Of a stretch of DNA of 28,120 nt, positions 1-5,963 are shown piece after piece. A program made the translations under genes and the position numbers. The notes beneath the pieces were generated by a model that saw nothing but the letters and a program-made list of their open reading frames with translations, was not told where the DNA came from and did no database searches. Source of the stretch: a virus. The stretch covers positions 1-28,120 of the IMG/VR virus record IMGVR_UViG_3300027810_000046. One strand, 5' to 3'. Position 1 is the stretch's first letter. The number at the start of each line of letters is the position of its first letter.

Positions 1-1
1 C

Positions 2-730
2 GTCCTCGAGGAGATGGCACAGTCATCACAGCAGCTGCAAACGTGGGCCGCCGGTTTTGTCCTCGAGCGTGAGACACCCATGTTCAAGGTAGACGACGAC
101 GTTGTTATGATCGCCACCGGCAACCGTGCCGAGGATCGCGCTGGTGCTAAGCCCCTACTAGGCCACCTCAACGACCGTATGTACCACTTCGACGTCGACA
201 CTTCACTCGACGACTGGTGTGGCTGGGCGATGGAGAACGGCGTTGACCCACTGGGCGTTGCGTTCTTGCGCCTACGTCCTAACCTGCTCAACGATTACGA
301 CTCATCGCGGCGCAGCAACCCAACCCAACGTTCGTGGACTAAGCTGTTCACAGAAGTCCCTAACGACTTACCCACTAACATGTATATGACTGCCGCCGAG
401 GGTAAGGTTGGTGAGGGCGCAGCCGCCGAGTGGGTTTCAGCCCGTGACATGATGAACAAGATGCCTAGCATCGACAGCATCCGCCTACATCCAGACAACG
501 CAGAAGTTCCATCCGAGCCAGCAGTTCGGTTCGCTGTGTCCACTGCGCTGTCCATGACGGCAACACCCGACTGTTTTGGCCGTGACATGCAGTATATCAG
601 CCGTCTGCCCAAAGAGTTCCAGATGGTCTACGTCACCGACGCCCTGCGTCTCAACCCACCGCTGCAACAGACTAAGGACTTCATCAGCTGGGCCATCGCC
701 AACAAAGACATCTTTATGGGAGGAAACTGA
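2..730 (+). CDS. MoxR-type AAA+ ATPase, C-terminal part (5' end outside window)
   Basis: The reading frame is open from base 2, before the first ATG at base 14, so this is the 3' part of a longer gene. The visible protein starts at a Walker B-like segment (VLEEMAQ), followed by LQTWAAGFVLERE, the sensor-1 sequence VVMIATGNR, and then a conserved run of an L-N-R-type motif (LNDRMYHFDVD), DDWCGWA, and a C-terminal lid region ending in a TQRSW motif. This order is typical of MoxR-family AAA+ ATPases that remodel partners through a VWA-domain protein. The Walker A motif should lie upstream of the window. It starts an operon that also encodes a VWA/metallopeptidase protein (base 2235), which fits a MoxR/VWA pair. 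Family-level confidence is good; the substrate is unknown. Confidence 0.8.
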   Translation, partial: VLEEMAQSSQQLQTWAAGFVLERETPMFKVDDDVVMIATGNRAEDRAGAKPLLGHLNDRMYHFDVDTSLDDWCGWAMENGVDPLGVAFLRLRPNLLNDYDSSRRSNPTQRSWTKLFTEVPNDLPTNMYMTAAEGKVGEGAAAEWVSARDMMNKMPSIDSIRLHPDNAEVPSEPAVRFAVSTALSMTATPDCFGRDMQYISRLPKEFQMVYVTDALRLNPPLQQTKDFISWAIANKDIFMGGN

Positions 731-966
731 TGCCAAACCCGTACCGCTACCACCACCAACGCGGACTGGAGCTTGTCATGGCCGAGCAAATGTCTTGTCT
801 CTACAAACACCTAAGCGATTTGGAGATGATCCTCAAAGACCGACCCTTTGAGCTTGGCTTAACGCGTTACGCAGAGTTTTTCGACGACATACTGTCGGAA
901 GCACAAACAATCCACGACAACGGCGCAGCGTATATCGCAGCCGAAAGAATCAAAGGGAGGAACTAG
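730..966 (+). CDS. Small hypothetical protein in MoxR/VWA operon
   Basis: A 78-residue protein I do not recognise. Its ATG overlaps the last base of the upstream stop codon (TGATG), and GGAGG lies 5 bases upstream, so translation is probably coupled to the AAA+ gene. The sequence is largely helical, with no cysteine pairs, no signal peptide and no membrane segment. It is followed two bases later by the next gene. Its fixed place between the AAA+ ATPase and the DUF3150-like gene suggests an accessory role in the same cassette, but that is inference from position only. Confidence 0.7.
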   Translation: MPNPYRYHHQRGLELVMAEQMSCLYKHLSDLEMILKDRPFELGLTRYAEFFDDILSEAQTIHDNGAAYIAAERIKGRN

Positions 967-967
967 C

Positions 968-2005
968 ATGAATATGCAAGCACAACTACTCGCAGCTATG
1001 GAAGCCGCACAACACGCTATTCCAGCAGCTCCAGCCGTCGACGACGACTCATCGGCACAACCTGTTTACACGTCACCAGATACGTTCAAGTCTATTGCAG
1101 AAGTTGCAGCGCCTGTCGTTCAAGAAGTCAAGCGTGAGTTCGTTAAGGTTAAGAACCTCGACGAGAAAGCCGTGCTCGTTCAAGTCAAGCGCCGCATGTA
1201 CTCACCTTACAAACTCGACGAGGCCGAGAGCAAAGCATACGGCGCAGGTAACGTGAACAAGCACTTGTTCCAAGGCACGACCAACCGCGTCAAAGTCGCC
1301 ATCAGTGCGTACACCGCAGTGTATAGTTTCGCCAAGGACAACACAGTCCCGTGGACAACTGGCGTCGAACTGCTCAACATCGACCATTACATGGACTTCA
1401 CGTCGGGTCTGCGTCAACTGATCGACAAGGCCAACGACGCGGTCGACGATCTAGTAGCCAACTGGGACCACGAAGTGCGCATCGACTTGCAGCGTTTGCA
1501 GGACATCGCCTACGCCAAAGGTAAGCCCGACCTTGCCGACCCTAACGACTACCCAGAAGCCGACGAGGTTGCTTCGCGGTTCGGTATCGAGGTGCGTTAC
1601 ATCCCCGTGCCTACCACTGGTGACTTCCGTGTGGGTATCAGCGACGACGACAAGGCATCGCTCCAGCAGCAGCTCGACGACGCGACAGCGAACGCAAGCA
1701 GACATGTCCTTACTCAGATGCTTGAGCCTATGCAGCGCGCTGCGTCCAAGCTAGCTGTGCCCATCGGCAACGACGGTAGTATCTTCCGCGACAGTCTAGT
1801 CGACAACCTCGTCGACGTCTCGTCACGTATGGCCAAGATCAACATCAGCGACGATCCGTTCGTCACCGAGCGCATCAAAGACTTGCAGTCACTCATTGGC
1901 ACCTACGCCAACAACAAGGACATGCTGCGTAACAACCAGTCCGTCCGCCAGAAAGCTGCATCCCAGATCGACGCACTATGCGGTCAGATGGCGGGGTTGG
2001 TATGA
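968..2005 (+). CDS. Conserved phage MoxR-partner protein (DUF3150-like)
   Basis: A 345-residue protein with GGGAGG 8 bases upstream of the start. After a short alanine/proline-rich N-terminus (about residues 1-45) comes a mainly helical body. It includes a VPWTTGVELL segment, a helical stretch around DDLVANWDHEVRIDLQRL, a DYPEADEVASRFGIEVRYIPVP segment, a GDFRVGI strand and a long C-terminal helical region. From memory this layout matches a protein of unknown function commonly encoded between CobS/MoxR-like ATPases and VWA proteins in phages and plasmids (DUF3150-like). The biochemical role is not established; an adaptor or substrate of the MoxR machine is plausible. A coding-region stretch at 1062-1084 resembles an intergenic motif seen elsewhere in the window (see findings). 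Confidence 0.75.
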   Translation: MNMQAQLLAAMEAAQHAIPAAPAVDDDSSAQPVYTSPDTFKSIAEVAAPVVQEVKREFVKVKNLDEKAVLVQVKRRMYSPYKLDEAESKAYGAGNVNKHLFQGTTNRVKVAISAYTAVYSFAKDNTVPWTTGVELLNIDHYMDFTSGLRQLIDKANDAVDDLVANWDHEVRIDLQRLQDIAYAKGKPDLADPNDYPEADEVASRFGIEVRYIPVPTTGDFRVGISDDDKASLQQQLDDATANASRHVLTQMLEPMQRAASKLAVPIGNDGSIFRDSLVDNLVDVSSRMAKINISDDPFVTERIKDLQSLIGTYANNKDMLRNNQSVRQKAASQIDALCGQMAGLV

Positions 2006-2238
2006 GACAACCCAAAGAATACTACTGCGTCGGCTGCGGCAGCACTGACATAATTATCGAAGCGCACTGTTACTGGGACAACGTCACGCAAGGTTATGCG
2101 GACTTTCAAATTTCGGATGAAGGCCGCGACTGGTGCACAGAGTGCGAGGACCAGAGCACCGGAGCTTTTCGCGCAATCACAGACATCAAGACCCTCGCCC
2201 AGATCGCCATCGTCAAATCAGAAAGGAAAACAGCATGA
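2002..2238 (+). CDS. Small zinc-ribbon protein
   Basis: A 78-residue protein starting at the ATG of an ATGA overlap with the upstream stop. A longer in-frame start at 1978 would lie inside the upstream gene and is less likely. It has two CxxC pairs, YYCVGCGS near the N-terminus and WCTECED near residue 50, spaced as in a zinc ribbon. The region between them contains a short beta-like segment (IIIEAHCYWDN). Such small ribbons mediate protein or nucleic-acid contacts; nothing here shows which. It sits between the DUF3150-like gene and the VWA/metallopeptidase gene with overlaps on both sides, so it is probably co-translated and part of the same cassette. Confidence 0.75.
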   Translation: MRQPKEYYCVGCGSTDIIIEAHCYWDNVTQGYADFQISDEGRDWCTECEDQSTGAFRAITDIKTLAQIAIVKSERKTA

Positions 2239-3383
2239 ACGCCCCACTACAGCACACTGCGCTCGACGAGTTGCAACGCAAGGTAGGCAAGGCCAAGTCA
2301 CTACTTATTCTTGACCACCCCTTCTTTGGCACCGCTTGTTCCAAGCGCCCGATCATCTACACCGACACAGTTCCGACAGCAGCTATGTCAGGTACAGGCC
2401 AGATGTATATGAACCCCGACTGGTGTTCTGCGTTAACTGTACGACAGCTTATGTTCTTACTGGCACACGAGGCACTGCACTACATGCTGTCTCATTCGCT
2501 GCGTCTTGGCCATCGCGACGCCAAAGCGTGGAACATCGCTTGCGACAAGGTTATCAACGACACGCTGATCGACGCCAATGTCGGTGACTTCATCGACGGC
2601 GGTGTGACACTCGACGGCGCACGTAACATGGCATCCGAAGAACTGTACGACGAGGCAGACGACGGCGACGGCGACGGTCCGGGCGGCATAGGCAACGACG
2701 TAGGCCCACCAGTCGACGACAACGGCAGCGCGCTAGACGACTCACAGATCAGCCAGCTAGAGGCACAAGCCAAGATCGACGCCATCCAATGCGCCAAGGC
2801 AGCCAAAGCCGTCGGTAAGCTCCCTGGAAGCATCGAGCGTCTCGTCGATCAACTTGTTAACGTGACAACACCTTGGCACAGTATCCTCGAGCGCTTCATG
2901 CAGTCTAAGATCAAAGACGGCTACTCTTGGAACAGACCCAACCGTCGCTTCATCGCCCGAGGTATATACATCCCCGGCACCGACTACACACCCAACATGG
3001 GACCACTTGTCATCGCTGTCGACACGTCTGGCTCGCTAGACGACGACGACATCGCCATGTTCAACGGGCACATCAACCGCATACTCGACACGTGCAGCCC
3101 AGAGATTGTCCACGTGGTTTACTGTAACACACACGTCCAAGGTGTTGACGAGTACACACCTGACGACTTTCCTGTTTACATCCAAGCCAAGGGCGGCGGC
3201 GGTACATCGTTCAAGCCAGTGTTCGACTGGGTCGACGACAACAACATCGACCCCGAGTGCGTAGTCTACCTGACCGACGGCTACGGCGACCAATCATCCT
3301 TCACCACCACACACGAAACCGTGTGGCTCACCACAGGCACCACGTCATTCGACTGGGGCACCGTCATTAAGTTCGAGGAGTAA
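2235..3383 (+). CDS. Metallopeptidase-like plus VWA-domain protein (DUF2201 type)
   Basis: I take the ATG at 2235 (ATGA overlap with the upstream stop, with GGAAA just upstream), giving 382 residues. The N-terminal domain has a zincin motif HEALH (H78, E79, H82) followed by a WNIACDKVIND segment whose D104 is at the place of the third metal ligand in this family. A D/G-rich acidic linker follows (about residues 140-175). The C-terminal domain is VWA-like, with a MIDAS-type DTSGS (D263, S265, S267) and a later LTDGYGD. This is the architecture of Pfam putative metallopeptidase/VWA-like proteins (DUF2201) that pair with MoxR ATPases. All three metal ligands of the zincin part appear present, so it may be catalytically active rather than only structural. 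Substrate unknown. Confidence 0.88.
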   Translation: MNAPLQHTALDELQRKVGKAKSLLILDHPFFGTACSKRPIIYTDTVPTAAMSGTGQMYMNPDWCSALTVRQLMFLLAHEALHYMLSHSLRLGHRDAKAWNIACDKVINDTLIDANVGDFIDGGVTLDGARNMASEELYDEADDGDGDGPGGIGNDVGPPVDDNGSALDDSQISQLEAQAKIDAIQCAKAAKAVGKLPGSIERLVDQLVNVTTPWHSILERFMQSKIKDGYSWNRPNRRFIARGIYIPGTDYTPNMGPLVIAVDTSGSLDDDDIAMFNGHINRILDTCSPEIVHVVYCNTHVQGVDEYTPDDFPVYIQAKGGGGTSFKPVFDWVDDNNIDPECVVYLTDGYGDQSSFTTTHETVWLTTGTTSFDWGTVIKFEE

Positions 3384-3388
3384 TAACT

Positions 3389-3934
3389 ATGACTGCACGT
3401 AACCCCGTGGCTAACAACATCGCCGACATAACAAGAGACCAAGGCTTTACCGGAGCCACAATCCACATCCAACCAAGCCAGTGGACATCTCGCCGCCGTA
3501 GCATAATCCTTAAAGCGCTGCGCGACGGCCTGTCTACAGCAGGGTATCAAACATCTGACTTCATTGAGGAGCTAACTCGTGCGTACGGCAGCACGATTAT
3601 CAACGCGGCCACTAACAGCATGATCCCACTCGACGCAATTCGCGACGACAAGAAAGAGGACATGGTTGCTTACACCGCGGCTTGGATAAAACTAGCGCAG
3701 AGCCAAGGCGAACTTCAAGGGTGGAACTACCACAACTACCTGTGTCGCCGCTGGCTGGATAACATCGAAAAGGGAGCAGACATGGACGAGTTCCCACTCC
3801 CAAAAATCTCCCCACACGAACGCGCCGATTTCATCAAAGAGTACCTCAAGGACGACGAGGACTCAATCCGCGCACAACTGGCCGAGAAGATCGAAGCCGG
3901 TGAAGAACTGACCATCTTTGTAAAAGCAGCATAG
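3389..3934 (+). CDS. Hypothetical protein
   Basis: A 181-residue protein with GAGGAG ahead of its ATG, starting five bases after the VWA gene. I do not recognise it. It appears mainly helical and soluble, with no cysteine clusters and no membrane segment. It contains RRRSIILKALRDGL and an aromatic segment QGWNYHNYLCRRWLDN in the middle, and a charged C-terminal helix (HERADFIKEYLKDDEDSIRAQLAEKIEAGEEL). Tight spacing to both neighbours indicates the same operon as the MoxR/VWA cassette. A 289-residue open frame on the opposite strand overlaps its 3' part, but its composition looks like a codon shadow. Confidence 0.7.
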   Translation: MTARNPVANNIADITRDQGFTGATIHIQPSQWTSRRRSIILKALRDGLSTAGYQTSDFIEELTRAYGSTIINAATNSMIPLDAIRDDKKEDMVAYTAAWIKLAQSQGELQGWNYHNYLCRRWLDNIEKGADMDEFPLPKISPHERADFIKEYLKDDEDSIRAQLAEKIEAGEELTIFVKAA

Positions 3935-3945
3935 GGAATAATACT

Positions 3946-4620
3946 ATGGCATATGTACGCAAGACAGAAACACTGATCGACGACGTCGTTAGACGCATCC
4001 GTAATATGGCCGCGAAAGCACTTGGCGTTTACGAAAGTAAGAGCATCGAGATCGACACCGCCGAGTACGCTGCGGCCTGTGAAGCTATACACACAGCGGC
4101 CTACCGTGACGCACCGCAGCTTCGTGGCAACCTGCCAGAGTCTTGGCTGTTCAAGACCGAACGCATCAACCTGCGAATCAAAGACCACTCCGGCAACACC
4201 ATAGCTCGGGCAGGTCTCGACGCCCCTGAGCACCGGAAGTTCGAGGTGCCTGCGCACAAAGCAAAAGCAAACAGCTGGAGTGTTGACGTCGACGTGTACG
4301 CCGACGAGTGCACGGGGGCTCTCGCGATGTGGGTTCAGGCGCACACCACAAAGACAGAGCAGCGCAGCACCATCGAGACGCAGTACCGAGAAGTCGAGCG
4401 GCAGGTCATCGGGTTCTTGCGCACCCACGCATCGCTCAACGCTGCCATTAAAGAGATGCCTGAGATCGAGCTGTATGTGCCTGACCAGTACCTCAGAAAG
4501 ATGCATGAGGCCGTCGCACCACGCGTCAAAAAAGAAGAGCAGCAGTCTGCCATCACCGAGCTGGGTATCGACCGTAACGCCCTTGCCGCCGTCGCAATCG
4601 CACACCGAGTAATGTCTTAA
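3946..4620 (+). CDS. Hypothetical protein, possibly nucleotide-modification associated
   Basis: A 224-residue protein with AGGGAA upstream of the ATG. The N-terminal third is helical (VVRRIRNMAAKALGV). A beta-rich middle follows (ERINLRIKDHSGNTIARAG and WSVDVDVYADE), then a long helix and an element reading SLNAAIKEMPEIELYVPDQYL near the C-terminus. The layout (N-terminal helix, a P-x-x-W segment, beta strands, helical hairpin, then SLN..K..P) loosely recalls phage proteins annotated as nucleotide-modification associated (Nmad5-like). I see no catalytic residues that would support this, so I leave it unassigned. It is co-directional and 11 bases after its upstream neighbour. Confidence 0.65.
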   Translation: MAYVRKTETLIDDVVRRIRNMAAKALGVYESKSIEIDTAEYAAACEAIHTAAYRDAPQLRGNLPESWLFKTERINLRIKDHSGNTIARAGLDAPEHRKFEVPAHKAKANSWSVDVDVYADECTGALAMWVQAHTTKTEQRSTIETQYREVERQVIGFLRTHASLNAAIKEMPEIELYVPDQYLRKMHEAVAPRVKKEEQQSAITELGIDRNALAAVAIAHRVMS

Positions 4621-4631
4621 AGGATAACAAC

Positions 4632-4925
4632 ATGACTAAAGCAAAAGTAAACGTGTCAGCCCTAGCCCGAGCAGCTGGACTAAAACCAGCGTTAGTTCAC
4701 AACCGCTTGTATGCGGGCATGTCGCTAGAGGACGCGCTGTCCTCCCAAAAATACGCGCGACGCCCTGTCCATCGCGAAGACCCCAAGCCCATACTTCGTG
4801 AAGCCCCCAAACCCATAACTCTACCACCGCTTACCCAGAAGAGTCCGTTCCGGTGGGACTACTTTTGGGCGGGAGCAACCGCTTGCACCGCAGCTGCACT
4901 CGTAGGGTTCTTTATTAATGCCTAA
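4632..4925 (+). CDS. Small protein with HTH-like N-terminus and C-terminal membrane segment
   Basis: A 97-residue protein with AAAGGA before the ATG. Residues 5-37 (VSALARAAGLKPALVHNRLYAGMSLEDAL) have the spacing of a helix-turn-helix as seen in small phage DNA-binding proteins. The middle is proline-rich and basic. Residues about 74-96 (FWAGATACTAAALVGFFINA) form one hydrophobic helix at the C-terminus. A DNA-binding-like head tethered to the membrane by a C-terminal anchor is unusual. Anchoring of phage DNA or a regulator at the membrane is a possible role, but that is inference. Its 3' end overlaps the next gene by 8 bases. Confidence 0.65.
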   Translation: MTKAKVNVSALARAAGLKPALVHNRLYAGMSLEDALSSQKYARRPVHREDPKPILREAPKPITLPPLTQKSPFRWDYFWAGATACTAAALVGFFINA

Positions 4926-5091
4926 TCCCGAAGAGAAATTTGAGAAACTCAACGCCAAATATTCACGGCTGCAAGAAAAGGCGCAGAAACAGCGCAGCGA
5001 GATCGTGCGCCTTACTCGAAAGATGGAGGCACTTACGTCTGACAAACAGGCGTTGCTAGTCGACATCAAATGGCTTCGGGGTGAGCGATGA
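4918..5091 (+). CDS. 57-residue coiled-coil protein
   Basis: A short frame beginning at an ATG inside the last codons of the upstream membrane-protein gene (8-base overlap) and ending in a TGA that overlaps the next ATG. The 57-residue product is almost entirely one charged helix with heptad-like leucine/isoleucine spacing (KFEKLNAKYSRLQEKAQKQR, then IVRLTRKMEALTSDKQALLVDIKWL), typical of a parallel coiled coil. It has no membrane segment or cysteine. It lies between two membrane-anchored small proteins, so it may oligomerise with or bridge them. I do not recognise a family. The overlaps on both sides and open frame support it being real. Confidence 0.55.
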   Translation: MPNPEEKFEKLNAKYSRLQEKAQKQRSEIVRLTRKMEALTSDKQALLVDIKWLRGER

Positions 5092-5177
5092 AATTTTGTT
5101 TAGAATGTGCGGTCGTAACAGCGGTATTGACCATCATCGCAGCCGTCTTAGTAGCACAAACACGGGGGTGGGTATGA
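5088..5177 (+). CDS. 29-residue single-membrane-span microprotein
   Basis: A very short frame starting at the ATG of an ATGA overlap with the coiled-coil gene. The product begins MKFCLECAVVTAV and continues LTIIAAVLVAQTRGWV: a short polar start followed by about 18 hydrophobic residues and a short positively charged tail, i.e. one membrane helix. Its stop (5175-5177) overlaps another in-frame ATG at 5174. Single-span microproteins in phages include holin-like and membrane-modulating proteins, but nothing here decides a role. Length is near the limit of what can be called from sequence alone. Confidence 0.45.
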   Translation: MKFCLECAVVTAVLTIIAAVLVAQTRGWV

Positions 5178-5209
5178 AAATATGCACCCCCCTACGTGGA
5201 GAACCTAAA

Positions 5210-5608
5210 ATGGTAACGACCCGACTACAGACGATCACCCAAAACGCTTTCGCACTGCCGAAGGCGGCGACTGCAAACGAGGCTCACGTCGGAGAAGCTA
5301 TCCTCCACTACGAACACTCAGACGGCCACCGTTCTCGTATGCCAAAGGTGCCGGATCGGTCGGTCATTGAACGTCAGGGCTTGCGGCGGCTTGCGGAGGT
5401 CGAGGTGCTGAAATTCCTGCGGTCGTGCCCAGACGGCATATCAACGCAACGTGCCATGCAGGACGGGCTGACGGGTATCGTGCGCCCAGCGAGCGTTGAA
5501 AACGCTTTGCGAAATCTAAACGGCGCTGCTGGATTTATTCGTAAACACGTTAGCAGCACAGGCAACCGAAACTGGTACGAACTAACAGCCAAGGGCCGCC
5601 GCGCATGA
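5210..5608 (+). CDS. Winged-helix-like protein, possible transcriptional regulator
   Basis: I choose the ATG at 5210 because GTGGAGAA lies about 8 bases upstream. An in-frame ATG at 5174 would form an ATGA overlap with the upstream microprotein and cannot be excluded. The 132-residue product has an unstructured first third. Its C-terminal half runs VEVLKFLRSCPDGISTQRAMQ...VENALRNLNGAAGFIRKH...NWYELTAKGRRA. That is the helix-helix-wing arrangement of a winged-helix domain, ending in the YELTxKGR motif common in MarR/PadR-like regulators. It is likely DNA-binding; target unknown. Next gene overlaps by 4 bases. Confidence 0.6.
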   Translation: MVTTRLQTITQNAFALPKAATANEAHVGEAILHYEHSDGHRSRMPKVPDRSVIERQGLRRLAEVEVLKFLRSCPDGISTQRAMQDGLTGIVRPASVENALRNLNGAAGFIRKHVSSTGNRNWYELTAKGRRA

Positions 5609-5781
5609 GCAAGAAACGCAATTTTCGCTGTCCCGACTGTTGGCGGAGCTACCCCAGCGCGGAGGCCGTTATGCGGCACCAAGTGAAGGCGGAGGGCCGC
5701 TGCATCGACAGCGCGCCCACATACGTCGCAGGCAGGATCAAACACGAACGCGCAAAATACAATAAGGAGGATGCGGAATGA
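5605..5781 (+). CDS. 58-residue zinc-finger-like protein
   Basis: The ATG overlaps the upstream stop (ATGA). The product starts MSKKRNFRCPDCWRSYPSAE and continues AVMRHQVKAEGRCIDS, giving C-x2-C, a central H and a later C, i.e. a C2H2/C2HC-like zinc finger with the usual aromatic and hydrophobic core positions. The rest is a short basic helix. Small single-finger proteins of this kind are common in phage early regions and usually bind nucleic acid or protein; no partner is evident. The stop overlaps the following start codon. Confidence 0.6.
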   Translation: MSKKRNFRCPDCWRSYPSAEAVMRHQVKAEGRCIDSAPTYVAGRIKHERAKYNKEDAE

Positions 5782-5963
5782 TGTATAACGTGCTGAGAAG
5801 CTACACAGTCTGCGAGTGCCACGAAGTAGACGCTACTGACGAGGATGCCGCAATTCAATTAGTTGAAGACGGGCTTAATGACTACTTCGTTGATAGCTAC
5901 GACGGTGATTACGTCCGCGACGACAACGGTAAAATTATCTACACCGTGGAGGATGTGGAATGA
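5778..5963 (+). CDS. Small acidic protein upstream of DNA polymerase
   Basis: A 61-residue acidic protein preceded by AGGAGG seven bases before ATG 5778 (a second ATG follows directly). It reads YNVLRSYTVCECHEVDATDE, then DAAIQLVEDGLNDYFVDSYD: a beta strand, an (A/T)xDEDAA helix and further strands, as in small phage proteins with a beta-alpha-beta layout. It ends in an ATGA overlap with the polymerase gene, so it is probably translationally coupled to it. I do not recognise a function. Confidence 0.65.
   Translation: MMYNVLRSYTVCECHEVDATDEDAAIQLVEDGLNDYFVDSYDGDYVRDDNGKIIYTVEDVE

Noticed and set aside
3172-3190. CTGTTTACAT in the VWA gene as another copy of the 23-bp motif
   Set aside because: Only the first nine or ten bases match, and they are common Pro-Val-Tyr codons.
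3736-4605. A 289-codon open frame on the minus strand across two plus-strand genes
   Set aside because: Its product is Cys/Val/Leu-rich with no domain pattern, it has no independent ribosome-binding context, and it lies wholly under well-supported plus-strand genes; a codon-usage shadow.
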